Assembly (NCBI RefSeq): GCF_910592395.1
Contig: NC_088324.1
Location: 13,666,953-13,730,952 of the forward strand
Length of the DNA stretch: 64,000 nucleotides
Reading direction: 5' to 3'
Source of the DNA: Lineus longissimus
Taxonomy: Eukaryota; Nemertea; Pilidiophora; Heteronemertea; Lineidae
In this document: positions 33,401 to 46,258 of the stretch, in pieces
Layout: the number at the start of each line of letters is the position of its first letter
Numbering within the stretch: position 1 is the stretch's first letter
The notes under the pieces: generated by a model
Database searches by the model: none
Told to the model about the DNA's origin: nothing
The model's input: only the letters and a program-made list of their open reading frames with translations
Position numbers and translations under genes: made by a program

Positions 33401-36400
33401 AATTTCATTATCAAGTCATGTTATTCCCAATCATTCTCTGTGAAAATTGGCATTCATTATTTTGCCTATTCACACTGACCTAACGTGCCTAATGTCACTA
33501 ATGTACTGATTTCGACATATCATAGTTCAATAACTAGGCCTCTATTATGCCCATGAAATGTCACGTGATCAGGTCAATCATTGAATGTGCTGTGGACCGG
33601 CATGACCCGAATGGCCTACACTACAGGTTGACACAAAAGAAATTAAGATGTTTTTGTGTTTATCTGAACCGCTTCTCGGAGATACAACTATCAGCTGTTG
33701 GCTCTCTCTATTGAGGACATGAGGCCCTCTCTATGGAAGTTCACAATATGACCTTTCCTTGACCTTTTTCAGCCCTCAGCATCACTGCCAATAAAACCAC
33801 CGGAGTGCAGAAGGTTCATGCTGACTATGCTGTGTGTGCAGGGCCAGTTGATCTCGACAGCGGAGCTATAGCTGCCCTGTAAGTTATCAGATGGGAAGGA
33901 AAAAAATGGCAAAGTGGTTAGCGCATGGGGATTATAACAGGAGGTTGTGGGTTCCACTCCCCGAGGGTCAACTACTCTCTAGCCTGTGTGTCTTTGAACA
34001 ATGGCTTAATCAAGATGCCGAACTTGGTTCTCACCTTCGAGGGGTATTATTTGTTCTCACAGAAGTAGGATTTCATTTTCAGTGTCATCATTGGCTTCCT
34101 GCTATTCTTTGTTGTCATGGGGACCCTCTATGATGCCGCCATACGATGTATGGGGATGCTCCATGAGGAGGACTCGGGAGAGGTGACAGAGGAAGAAAAG
34201 ACTTCATTATTGGACGGTTCAGTCAAGATACAAACACCAAGGGAACGAGGTTGGTCCTGCATGTAGATTTTGACGACTCGTGGCAAGGTCTATTGTCTAG
34301 TCTTTGGGAGAACTAACTTGACTATTTTCTATCCATTCCTTGACCAGAACGCTTCATTTTCTTCAGTTATACATTGTTGTCTTCTCGCCCACCCATTCTT
34401 CATCATATTTGTCATAAACAGCATGTCCTCTGCACATTTCAATCACATTTCAGGAACAGTCGCGAAAGTTCTCCTCTCATTCTCGGCCATAACCAATGGC
34501 GGAAAGATTCTAACCGTCGGAAACATAAAAACAGATATCGGCTGCATCCACGGGATCCGTGTTCTCTCGATGTGGTGGGTCATCCTGGGACATGTTTACG
34601 CCTTCAGTGTTTACAACGTAGGTAAGTGATTTAACAAGCAGCAGAAAATTGACTGGAATGTTTCTATGTTTCATCAATTCTTATTATGTTATCACGTGAG
34701 ATGTTTCTCACACTCTAGTGATATTCTCTCTCCTTCAGATAACCTACTAGACCTGGCTGGCGTATTAAAGCGCTTCTCATTCCAAGCGATCGGAAATGCT
34801 ACATTCTCGGTGGATTCCTTTTTCTTTCTAAGGTGAGTGAGCTGGTGTATGCTTTTACTGGTCATACTATTTTAGGTTCGATACCTTGCACAGACTCATT
34901 ATTTCCTTCTGGACTATCCTTTGTCAACAAGCTAGTGTTTTCATGTAGATGTAAAGCTGAGGTAGCTTGCTTATATGTGGGAGCTCAAATTCCACCCGGT
35001 CCAACATTTTGGCTCCACCCTCCTGCCCTCCATGCTAATTCTTGATTCGTTTAGCTATTTTAACAACCTGAGCCTTCCAAGCAGTATTAAACGATTGCAT
35101 ATTCTTTGTTCTTTTCAGTGGATTGCTTGTGACGTTTCTCATACTGAAAGAAATGAGAGCGAAGGATGGCAAAGTGAACTGGGCGTTGCTGTATTTCCAT
35201 CGGTTTTGGAGGTAAGTCAAGTAGCTGCTGACGGAAGGCAAAGGAACTACATGTGTGGATGTAAAAAGTCATAGTTGACCCTCATTCTTGCATTGATTGC
35301 ACTCCAACCTCATATTTGTCACAGCCTGCGGTCACCTTGGTGCCATATCAATCATTTCCAAATACCCAGAAAGTCCTAACAAACATTTTACTTGCTCCAA
35401 ATTGCTGTGAATTATTGAGAGACCGACCTTATTGATTTGGTGTTGCAGTGTAGAGAATGATGCATTGGACAGGCCTGACCAGCTACGACAATATGAAAAG
35501 TTGTGGTAAATGTCTCCAAATTCTCCCAAGCAATAAAGAATTACTACAATTTGACTTTTGGTTGGGGATATTAACTTTGTTCATCTTCAGGTTGACGCCT
35601 GCGTACATGTTTGTCCTGATGTTCTACACCGCTCTGGCTAAATACATCAACATCGGACCGGCAGCATTGGTGGCAAACACACAGAAGAATCCCTGCGTGG
35701 ATTACTGGTGGACTAACCTCTTGTACATCAACAACTTCTACCCGACTGACTCACAACTGGGTGTAAGCAGACATTTTTTTTGCTGTTATTGCCAAATGAC
35801 TTTGATCAACATCAGGCGCCTTAATCGGTTTAAGAGCCGAGTGTCTACCAGTACATTTTAACCTCTATTAGCAATATGGGGCGATATATAATGTAATGTA
35901 GGAGGAAACTGGATACCCCAAAGGAAACTGTCACATAAGGACATACACCAACCAAGAGTCAAACTCACAATCTCAGTGGCGACAGGCACTGATGTTCATT
36001 TCTAATATCAGTCTTACCAATATTTGACTATGTGTCAGCCCATCAGTCATCACATTCAAGATAGTCAGAAAAACTGCTCTGACCACCCCAGATCACGATA
36101 TATCTTCACCACCTGTCTCTGTTTCAGCAGTGCATGGGATGGGGCTGGTACCTTGCAAATGACATGCAGTTCTTCTTGATAACCCCTATCATCCTCTTCA
36201 TCCTCTATAAGTAAGTAAGCTAAGATGACCTTATTGACTATTTGTTAATCCATATTTTTCAGTGCATGAATTGGGGTTGGTATCTTGCTAATGACATGCA
36301 ATTCTTCCTCATCACTCCTGTGATTCTCTTCATTCTGTACAAGTAAGTTTGCATATACCGTTGGACTTGCTTTCCAACAAATGATCACCATATGACCATA

Positions 36401-38384
36401 ACCATTAACTATAACCTTAGATCAAGTAATAACATTCTGTTTTTCTAAAAGTGTCATTATATTACTGCGGCTGCTTTTACTTTGATTTACCCATCATCGG
36501 TGATCTTATCATGACTGCTCAATCGCTGTGCACTCTTCACAAACGCTGTTGGAATTCCACCAAATAAGTGAGTTATTTTAACACTGTATTTTGCAGGAAT
36601 CGAATTGCCGGATTGGCCGTGATATTTGCTATAACTGTTGCATCGTTGATCGCGACCGGCGTGATCTCCAAGGCCTACGAGCTCTCCATATTTGATGTTG
36701 GAGTGCCACCAAATAAGTGAGTTGTAGATGCTGTATTTACTTATTTACTTACTTCTTTGAAGAGGAACTAGATCACATTCAGAATCTTCAGAAATAGAAT
36801 TCACTCTTTCACAAACGGTGGGGCACTGCGTCCCACCACAACAGATGTTGGTAAGATGTACTAGACCATCTGTGAAGTCACATGATGTAAATGGTATCCT
36901 CAATGGACTAGTGTGTTTTATTGTGGGAATGGCTGGCCAAACAGAACTGGGCCAGCCGTAGCCATGTGTGACCTTAAATCCACTCAGAAGATTCTGAGTC
37001 GTTATAAATACTCACATGCATTGCATGTTTCAGTGTGAATACAACATCCGGCTTTAACCAGATTTATGTCAAGCCATACACCCGGATATCGACGTATACC
37101 GTAGGAATGTTCGCAGGGTATATTCTCTACCTCACTGATTGTCAGAAGATGTTCAAAGGAGCAAGATTCAGGGTAGGTTTGCTACATTTCAAAGGAAAGA
37201 TGAAAAAAAAAGTTTGTTAAGTTTAAAAGACCATCAGAGTTGTTATGGGCATTATCACCAAACATTTTAAAAGTCAGTTTCATTTCATATTTTCAGCTCT
37301 ATGCGCTGATCGGCTGGTTATGCGCTGCACTGATTTGTATTTCTGTGCTCTACGGCTGTTATGGGTACGTCCATGACCAAGAAAAGATGAGCATCGATCT
37401 GTCGGCGTTCTACAACAGCGTCAGTCGATTTGCGTGGTCCGTTGGTCTCATGATTGTGGTGGTTGCTTGCGTTCATGGCCATGGAGGTAAGGCAGTTTCC
37501 TTCCTTTTCATTCCAACGTTGGTTTGGACATTCTTACTTATAAGCTGCATCCCTTGTAGTTAAATTACCCCCTTGTCATGTCAAAGTTGGTCTAAAGATG
37601 AGGAGCTCATGTGTCAGTCATGGGGGCCAGCCAACAGGGAAAACTTTCCAGTGTATAGCTCTCAATATTGCAAATATACAATTCTAAGATGTCTCCAAAT
37701 CATTTATTCCACCTTCCAGGTCCTGTTGATGCCTTCCTGTCGTGGTCTGGGTGGGTACCTCTCAGCCGTCTGACCTACTGCGCCTATCTCGTTCATCCTG
37801 TCATCATTTTCCTGTATGTGATGGGTCTGAAGGAGCCGATACATTATGAAGACGTTGGTATCGTAAGTATCACAGTTGTAATCAATGATTGAGAACCAGA
37901 TGTGACAGAGTTGCCTTCAAGAATTCGAATAGTTTGTCCTGTGTACTGATTGGTTGATGTGTGCAGCAAGTACACTGTGCGAGTTTATTCCGACTTTTAA
38001 TTGTAGACGTTAACCAGGCATATAAACCCAACGTTAGAAGCATGTAAAAAACACTCATCCCGCCTTAGAGGAGATTTACTCGCTGGATGAAATCACCTCA
38101 AAGTTCAGAGCCAATGCTGTAGAATAAGAAGAGACTTTAATTGCGATTGCTTATGCCGAGTTCACTTTCTGGTCATGACCGGTCAACACGGGTTTTACCC
38201 TTGCATACCTGTGTCATCTTCAGAGATGCTTCTACCCTTCTTCTTCAATAATGATTCTCTCCTTCCTTTCCAGTCATACCTGTTCATAGGTCACCTCGTC
38301 GTATCGTATGCATGGGCTTTCTTGACATCTCTTGTCATCGAAGCACCAATGATGGGCCTGGAAAAAATAATCTTCAAGCGATAG
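30484..38384 (+). CDS. NRF-6-type membrane acyltransferase (nose resistant to fluoxetine family)
   Basis: Sixteen exons: 30484-30687, 30917-31085, 31257-31399, 32847-32949, 33773-33878, 34083-34249, 34454-34621, 34739-34832, 35119-35211, 35591-35762, alternative 36128-36210 or 36263-36342, 36597-36716, 37034-37172, 37297-37486, 37720-37862, 38274-38384. Junctions keep frame and give 733-734 aa, usual for the family. The signal peptide is MKTLVIPILLFVFISGVISS. An extracellular NRF domain follows with paired cysteines (SEQCINDTEKM, GAYEECMNVTS, GKYCSASIGGL, GTCFPSSCSAMDA, DYAVCAG) and N-glycosylation sites. A first membrane span (LVIIGFLLFFVVMGTLYDAA) leads to an acyltransferase_3 domain with GIRVLSMWWVILGHVYAF, HRFWRLTPAYMFV, WWTNLLYINNFYP, VKPYTRISTYTVGM, TYCAYLVHPVIIF and a C-terminal VIEAP motif. 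The founding C. elegans genes act in drug sensitivity and lipid or yolk transport. The substrate is unknown. Donor of exon 6 (GTTGGT) is unusual. Confidence 0.93.
31400..32846 (+). other. Long intron 3 of the NRF-6-like gene
   Basis: 1447 bp without a recognisable exon. The flanking exons join in phase 0, so nothing is required here, although an extra in-frame exon of the NRF domain cannot be ruled out. AT-rich. Confidence 0.6.
33904..33966 (+). repeat. tRNA-derived repeat head (SINE relic) in intron 5
   Basis: ATGGCAAAGTGGTTAGCGCA resembles a tRNA A box and D arm, and GTGGGTTCCACTCCCC resembles the B box and T arm. Spacing is about right for a tRNA. No complete acceptor stem or anticodon arm is formed, so it is read as a tRNA-derived SINE fragment and not a functional tRNA. 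Confidence 0.5.
36128..36210 (+). CDS. NRF-6-like gene, alternative exon 11a
   Basis: It encodes (Q)CMGWGWYLANDMQFFLITP then IILFILY and a split codon. The acceptor is a tandem CAGCAG, so the exon can start at 36128 (with Gln) or 36131 (without). The donor is GTAAGT. It forms the start of a transmembrane helix after the WWTNLLYINNFYP motif. It is paired with exon 11b, which follows after 52 bp. Confidence 0.88.
36263..36342 (+). CDS. NRF-6-like gene, alternative exon 11b
   Basis: 80 bp with acceptor ATTTTTCAG and donor GTAAGT, encoding CMNWGWYLANDMQFFLITPV then ILFILY and a split codon. It differs from 11a at only two residues (Gly to Asn, Ile to Val), though about 17 of 80 bases differ. Most differences are therefore silent, which points to selection on both copies. 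Same length and phases as 11a without its optional Gln. Confidence 0.88.
36492..36567 (+). pseudogene. Decayed copy of exon 12
   Basis: The end of this stretch, GTTGGAATTCCACCAAATAA followed by GTGAGTT, matches the end of exon 12 (GTTGGAGTGCCACCAAATAA then GTGAGTT), and CATCGGTGATC matches CATCGTTGATC further up. The upstream reading frame has a TGA and no acceptor is visible. It looks like a dead exon duplicate with its donor still intact. It lies between exon 11b and the working exon 12. Confidence 0.55.
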
Positions 38385-39620
38385 ATTATACAGCTACTTC
38401 ATGAACTGTTGTGAAAATGTATAATGTGCTGTGAAGTTAGGAATTGTGACATTTCTGCAAATCATACTACTGTGAACCTCCATATTTTCACGACCTGCTT
38501 TAAATTTTGATGCCAAAGTTCATACTCTCCATTGATTTCTGCAGATAGATCGATTTTTCAATGAGAAAATCTTTCGATTATTTCAAAAGATGGTCATGCT
38601 TTTTTTGTAGAATGTATGAAAATGTTGGTGTTACATTGAGAATATTTTCACTGACAGTCGTGAAAGTGTATGGGTTTACAGTACCGAAGTGTATAGTATA
38701 GTATTCACCAGATTCGGTTGACATGAATGACGAATGTTTAAATGACAATTTCTATGAGTAGGAACTATCATGTGTGAATATTATGCAAAGGTAATGCTCA
38801 TACATCATAGTTCCTCTCCTGTGATGTGGGTGGCTCCCCTGATATTTTAAGATGTATTATTCTTGTGTGACTTGTCCTTTAGAAGAGGCAATGATATTGG
38901 TCTCAGGAAATCAGGTTGCCAGCTGTAGTAACCAGTTACCGGTGTCTTGTAAGAAGATTGGGCAATGTTGTGATGATGTTATCATTCAAAAGGATGTAAT
39001 GATATTTGTATTGTTAACTTCTTCTTTGTTAGAAGTAAAGGCCTAGCTTTATGGGAAGCCGAGTTTCTCTTACAGGATTGTACAGGCACCTCAGCTCTAA
39101 AGAACTGTTGTCTCAGAAGCTGGGCCTAGTTGTAGTTCGTAGTGGTGCTTTTTTCTATGTGCTATAGATACTCTTTCACAAAAGTAGTATATTACAACTT
39201 TGTGGACCTAGATTTTTAATAATTTTGTTGATAAAGAAACAATTAAAAGGAAAAATATATTGTTTGAAGGGCATTTTGGGAGGTGATCTCAATCTTTATT
39301 TGAACTAAATTAGTTTAAAATTTTATCATTGATTTTTGTCAAAGACGTATTATCTGTAAGTGCCATGGAAATAATGAAAAATTTTAGTCTAAACAAAATT
39401 TGGTGTCATGCAATTTTTCAACAGTCTATGATACTGTACTGTGATAGTGAGATTGAATTGTGTGGTATTTTAGATTTTGATATCTATATGATTGATTTTT
39501 AGTCTTTATGATGTCATGTTTTTAGCCTCATTTCAGAAACCATTCATGTACTGTATGTATCGTGTTTATGTGTAATATTTGTAGTTTTCACAGTGAAATA
39601 AACATAATTTTCACAGAAAT
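38385..39620 (+). promoter_or_regulatory. 3' UTR and poly(A) signal of the NRF-6-like gene
   Basis: The first canonical AATAAA I see after the stop is at 39597-39602, giving a 3' UTR of about 1.2 kb. Short open frames inside it (for example 38852-39046) have no supporting features. Confidence 0.5.
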
Positions 39621-42600
39621 AGCCTGAGGTTTGCGTCCTCACCTGAACTCCTGGGAAAGTGTAAGGTAATCCTTCTAGCATTACCCCCAGGATGGAAGGT
39701 AATATCCCCAGGGTATCTGATCCTGAAATCCTTTAAAAACGTTTCCACATGCTCAGACTCCCCACAACTGCTGCATCTCTTTACAGCTTCTAGTCAGGAA
39801 TGCAGATGATGCTTCTGGATACCATTTTTCCTGGCCGTTTTCCAGCTGCCAATATTGGATTGATAGATTATGATACCTGTTTCACACTTGATTGGATTGA
39901 TAAGTGGATCTACACATGATTGATTTGCACTAATTGGATTTGACTGGCAGATGTCAATCATATAAATACCAATCACATTATGGTTTATCTGCCATTTGGC
40001 AGGTAGATCAAATGAGAAAAGGATACTGAAGGAGATTTGAAGTTGAGGTAAGCAAAAAACCTTTGGTACAAGCTTGTGTGTGTGTGCGTGTGAGGGGAGG
40101 GCTTTTCATTTTTTCAGTGAAATGTCCGGGGGAAAAACCAAGTGCAAATCTTGAGGATACTTTGTCTGTCCATTCAGTGTCACCAGGGAATCATAGCATC
40201 ATCCTTTCTAAAAAAATCTGTCAAATCTTTCAAAATATGAAGAAAACATGACATTATCAACAACAATATCTCTCAACATTTATTTGCATGAAGATATTCT
40301 CTATTCTTCATGACGTAATTTTGACATGTTTGCTCTCGAGTTTTGTTTTGTTTTGTCAAATTATCATGATCATTATCAGAAATATATTTAAACCTTTGCC
40401 AATATTAGTCATGATGACATGAAAATGATATAGAATTATGTAATTTAAACAAAAGTTACTGCTTGTGATGACTCAGGATTCATATTGTTATGGAATTTGT
40501 CTATGGGTGGGATTGGGGATGAAGAATTCTGGTGCGTGGACTGTCTGTTTGCTTTCAAAACTATTTCTGTCAGGTTATTTTTGAAATGTGCATCCCATGG
40601 AATTTTGAATTTTCTATGGCTTCGCATTGCACAAGAGCAATGAAAACTTAAAGGGACCATGTAGGTTATTTGACCGAATATTTGCTCATGGGACATTATT
40701 TCAGTCCAATGCGATGTGGGACATTCTGAAATCAGGTTCTCAGGTTCTCAACACATTGCTATCCATAATTAATCAAGGCACAACATTATTCTAGTGCAGA
40801 GCACTTGTAAAGACCAGATGGGGTGCATCCCATCCTTCTGGATCCACTGTAGGACAAACTCTGATGTAATATCAAACACTTCATATTCGAAAAGTTTGTG
40901 AACATACAAATTCAGAGCATCCATCCTTTGATAAATTGGTTTGGCCTTATCAAGCAGCGTTGTTTGTATGGTCAAAAACCGACAAAGACAACGTTTGATG
41001 ATTTAACCGTGGGCATAAATATTGTGGATTACTCGGATAATTTGCCTAATTAGCATATTGAAGTTATGGCCTGTGGCAGCTCAATAGCGTCTGTTGACCG
41101 TTGTCTTCTCATATTTCATTGATGCGTCCTCTTGAGTATGAGAATGTGTGTGACCACGCGAGCAGGAGGATGTCGGTTGAATTGATGAAGTGAGTGTGCG
41201 TGGCGACGTTTAATTGTAGATGGACCATCTGGGAAGTTCTTCATCATCAATTTGCAAAACATTCATACCAAATCTTTTCAACTTTCAGATGAGCCTTTTT
41301 GATTATGTGGCATGGAATAATATTCTGAGACTGAGACATCCAGAAGATATCCTCGATTCTAAATGCTGTTAATCAAGGTAGGATGAAATTCTTTAAAGGT
41401 TTTTTCTAAATGAAGGGAACCCTTTTTCCAGGCCCTTCCCAGGTTAGGCCAGCTCGATAAGTTGGAACGCCTTCCGTAATTCACATGGTTCTTTCTCAAC
41501 AAGTTGGGAAGCTGATTCTCCAGTGTGGTAATGCTATGCAGTCGGCATGACTGGGGAAAGATTCGTTGAATACTGGTATGTCAGATACAACCCAAAACTC
41601 AGTGCTGGCAAAGAAAAGGTTGTGTATGAACCAAGAAATAACTGAAAGTATACCTAATTACTGTCCATGCATTTCATTGTATGTAGTTATTATATGATTT
41701 GAAAATTTGGTAGTGCTAGGTTACATTCACATTGAATGAAAGCAATGACAAGATAATTTCACCCAAATTATGGAATTTTCCCCACACTGCCATAATATTT
41801 TCCCAGCTGTCCAGTTGAGAAACAAATTTCATTTTCTAATCAAAACAATCTTGGGGTATTTAGTGCAGAATTCCTTCAAAAATGTCCCAACACTGTATCT
41901 CGTTACAACAATGCCCTTTAGAGTTCAACAGTGGTGGTTTAAATTGCAACAATGGGAGTTTTGGGTTGCAACAATATAGTTTGGTGCTTAATGCCCAAGG
42001 TCAAAATAAACAGTTACAACATGGCAAGACTTTGAATGAAATGTCTGATTTTGTTTTTACAGTCTTGGGCTTATGATGTTGTGTTACATGGGTATTTTGG
42101 TTTATATTTGTGAAAGTTTGGATCTGACTTGCTGATAATTGCATCCACTTGGCATGCCTGATCCTGTCCTGGGTGATTTATTGTAACAGGGATTTGACCC
42201 ATGCTAATGTCTTTCCCTCTGTGATGCTCTGTCCATGACATATTGTTTTCAACTTGCAAACCAAGTGAAGCAAAGCAATCTAGAGTCAGTTTCGAACCTG
42301 TGCTTTAAGGATCGCTGGACTTCTGAGGTATCCCCAAGCAAAATTTTCACCTGGAAACAGCATATTCTATGTAGCCCATATTCATGGCATTTGATGATGT
42401 TTCAAGAGGAAACATGTGGCTGCACAATAGCCGTCCTCAAAATACCATCAACTCATCCATCGAGCATGCTCTCAATGCTTACAATCCTGGGATCTGACCT
42501 AAATATTAAAAAATGGCGACTTTGTGATTGACAGACAATAAAGATTTAAAGCCCTCCATGACAAAGCAAGTCTCAGGCATTTCAGGGCAACTGAGTTTGA

Positions 42601-44640
42601 CCATGTCATACGAATTTTGAAAGTTTTGGGCAATCTGAGATTTTCAGCAACAAAAGCTTGTTGGCTGTATCCAGGGGAAAGGGAACCAATGTAATAATTT
42701 TCAAGTGTATGGTCATTCATAGGGAGATTAAACAGTAAATTTCAAGGAGGAAATTTCAACCTGATCAGATACTCAGTTTAATTGATTCATTGTAAAGGCC
42801 CAATGAGTGATTGAAGTACTTTAGAAAGGAACAACAGTACATGGAACCAAAGGACTTGTATTGAGATTTTGGAAGCAGAACTTGAGAGGTTTTAAATTCC
42901 AACAGATTAAAACCACAGTAATATCCACTACCATGAGAAATTCTCACAAAAGACTCTCAATGTTTTCCCCCAGAGAAACAAATTATAAAAGGATCAAAAT
43001 AACTTTAACCTGTCCGTTGGGCAAACATTTATGATAAATTTATGATATCTTGGATAATCGGTGGTATTTTCACAAGGATTTCGAAAATTCTAATATTCAC
43101 TGCACATGAAAATAACCTTAATTTCAACCCTTTTGGCAAACTTTGTAAGTCATTGGTTTCATCCATACTGGATCTTAGAACCTGTGCAATATTGTATACT
43201 TTTCTCTGACCTATTGGGGGTGAAACTCACTTGATATTTATGACGGCTGCTTGAGGGTGAGGGTCCGAAAATTACGAGTCCTTTTGTCGTCTTGTTTGTA
43301 ATGATGACCAACTGTGTCGGCCATTGTGATCTGCTAACTTTGGCCGGCTAAACTTGGTTATGTTGCGGCTATTTTTGTTGTTCATTGATGGCCTGATACG
43401 ACAGATGAGGAAAAGAAAGCGCTATTTAACCGCTACTTCTTCTGATCTAGCTGGTGCCCTTGAAATTGGCTCAATTATCAAGTAGGGGAGAAACTGTCAT
43501 AAATGTTTGTGCTACTTTTAGGTGTTGGCTCTCCAGGTATATTGGAGCCAGTAAGAGGTCTGAGGAGCAACCAGTCAAAGCAGAACATTTAAGTGGTTTA
43601 TTAGCAGGAATTTCACAGTGTGGAAGATTTAGATGGTTATGGTTACATGAGGTGGGGAGGTTGCCTGGTTGGGTTATTTGGCATCTCTTCACGAGTGCAT
43701 CACTATTTTGTCTGTTACAATGTAGTAGTTAAGAAATCATGACCGAACGATTCCGACTATTTAGCAAAACTAGCGGGGAAATGGGGGTTGATAATATTGC
43801 CATCCCATTATAAAAAGGGGTCTATCCTGAATCAGAGAGCATCCGATTCATGACAGAATTGTAAATTTCTTGTTAAGTTTGCTTGATGGCCTCTTGACAG
43901 ACACATTTTTGAAGGACTACCTCAGAGGGTCTCTTCAGCCAGTCCAGTTTCCAGGAACAAAATCACTTGATGATGCTTGGAGATTCTTGACACAGATATG
44001 TCCGTCTCCAGCTCCTCCTAGTCATCTGTATTGGTCAGCCATTTGCAACAATTTCAATTTGAAAGGGACATCCCTCCTAAAGTCTGAGCCAGGTGAGACC
44101 GGCTAACTTTGATTGGAGCATTGTTAGTAATCACATTGTCCCTGTTGTATCAAATCAATTTAACAAGTATTCAAAACCTTGTAAATCTGAACACCCCTTG
44201 GGATGACATCCGACATTGTCATCGAATCAAGCCAGGATCTCTCAGTTGTTATGTTAACCAGGCTCGAGTCCTTTCGAGAGGCAGCCTGACATGTCAGGGG
44301 TCAGAGGTCATTTGAGACCGACTATATCCAGTGCTCACCTGCTGTGGAGACAGTTGAGAGTAGGTTAGCTGCTGTGATTTCATCTCGGATAACTTTATTC
44401 TGATTGGAGACTTGGTCTTTGTCTTGTGTCCAGACTCTTGGACTACAGCAACAGCTAGAAAAGCACATTAATTTGATAGTGGGCCCTTAACCTGGATACT
44501 AGGTGATGGAATTACTGATTGTCTGACAGAATGAAAGTATCTGGATACATTCTCGATCAAGTGATTTCGATAAAAAAACTCATCTTGGATAACAATCAGT
44601 TGGTTAATTGTGTACGTCTGTGTCTAATTTCAATCTGAGG
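39621..44640. other. Intergenic, no gene recognised
   Basis: Several frames of 60-100 codons are open on either strand, but none has a known domain or credible exon borders. The stretch at 43454-43732 is open on both strands at once, which is more typical of chance. A short TG tract sits near 40.08 kb. Confidence 0.5.
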
Positions 44641-44666
44641 ATTTTCATTTGTTATTCATTTTTGCG

Positions 44667-44743
44667 ATGAAGCGTTCACTTGAGAGATTTGCTGATGTCA
44701 GCTACAGCCTTCCGTTACTACCCGTGTCTGGAGGGACATGTTG
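44667..44743 (+). CDS. Candidate first coding exon of the RGS3-like gene (version 1)
   Basis: ATG at 44667 opens MKRSLERFADVSYSLPLLPV then SGGTC and ends in phase 2 at a consensus donor (TTG then GTAAGT). The phase fits the exon at 53070. Support is limited to the open frame, donor and phase; the 8-kb intron is long. It could be a chance ORF. Confidence 0.3.
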
Positions 44744-46097
44744 GTAAGTTTACCCGATTGATCACTTGAAATGATCACTTGAAATGATAAACTTGTAAAG
44801 TAAAATGTTGGGAATCTATCGCTGCTCTGACCTTGGCGATGTCATCCAAGAAAGCAACCACCTACCGCCGGTGTTATACTTAGAACCAAGAGGGCAAGAA
44901 GTCAACTCTGAGGTACATCAGGGGCTAATCTCTAAGGGGCCAAGATGACACATCTACAATGGACCCCAGGATGTCAAATTTAAATGTCTTTTGATCATAG
45001 GCTACAAGATGATTTGAATAATGGATTCTGCTTCCCTTAATTATTCTTCCAGTTGATGGCACTGTTATAAAGTGTGGCTGTGAAGAATTCAGAGACTGTT
45101 TAGTTTGGTAGAAGTGAGTGATAGTCCTCCATTCTATCGGTAGCGTTGCCAATTCCAGCTCAATTTGGCATTTGGGAATGATTAGCCCAGGTCACCCAGT
45201 TCGCTGCTCCTGCTCTGGGTCTTGTCACACTGTCACCAAATCTAAATTGCTCAGTCTGGGTCTTGGTAGGGTCATCAGGTCATGAACCAACCTCAACCTC
45301 ATACACCAACCATCCCTAACTATTCCACTGGCCATGTGTACTCGTTTCATAATACCACCATTTATTGGTATGTAGTCTAAGACTGTTTTATATCCTTTGT
45401 AGCCTACTGTCTTCTATCCAACCTCTCATCCTAATTCAACCCTGCATCTAACCTATCCTGTCAATGGCAAAGTGTAAAGTGTCTTGCCCAAGGACATTGT
45501 AATTTTACCCCAGGTGGTCTACTGCTCATCCAAAATGAAGGGACCAATTTCTAAAGGATAGGTGGGCTGTGTATCTTCTCCCATCGGAAAACCTTCTCAG
45601 TATCATCCCAGCCTCTGACATCCCCGAGCTGTCATCCCTTCGATCATCTCAAGGGGTCCTCGGCCACCAAAACAAGGGTTCCTTTCCACTCGAGTGACCC
45701 TTATGAATCAAGGATAACAGGATTTGTAAAATTGATGTCTAGTTGTCGTCCTCGTCATCCTGATAAATTGCCGTGGGTTGCTGAGATTGTTCCGGAAGTC
45801 TTGGCAGAATTGAGGGGGCTTCGAGGACAATGGGGACTATCGATTGTCCAGCATCCAGGACAATAGGGACCATTCATTGTCTGATTCCAATCTTATCGCT
45901 TTATCAGCAAACACGATAATATTTCTCAAGCTTGTCAGTGATGTTGATATCTTTGTCCCTGTCATGTTAGGCATTATTTAGATCCTGCATCCTTCTCAGA
46001 TTTAACCCTTTTAACCATTTCAGTACGAGGTGGTCCGCTAGCTTTCTACGGGGTCATTCATGGCAATAACTGATGCAAAGCATTTCAACTTGCATTA

Positions 46098-46258
46098 CAG
46101 TGGAACCTCCCTTAACGGACACCTCTCTATAAAGGACAACCTCTCTATTAAGGACACTAGTTTTGGTCCCAAATTAGTTGTTTCCATTCAATTTTACCTC
46201 TCTAATAAGGACAGCACTCATCAGTCCCGAGGGTGTCCTTAATAGAGAGGTTCTACTG
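46098..46258. mobile_element. pogo/Tigger-like MITE
   Basis: The left end CAGTGGAACCTCCCTTAACG and right end TAATAGAGAGGTTCTACTG are imperfect inverted repeats. The words ACCTCTCTAT-AAGGACA repeat inside each end. The CAGT-GAACCTC terminus is typical of pogo/Tigger (Tc1/mariner superfamily) elements. TA precedes the left end; the right side reads AA, so the target duplication is imperfect. About 161 bp, no transposase. Confidence 0.65.

Noticed and set aside
40769-40975. Minus-strand frame LLDKAKPIYQRMDALNLYVH suggestive of a transposase fragment
   Set aside because: No catalytic motif or neighbouring transposon ends could be seen; similarity is impressionistic only.
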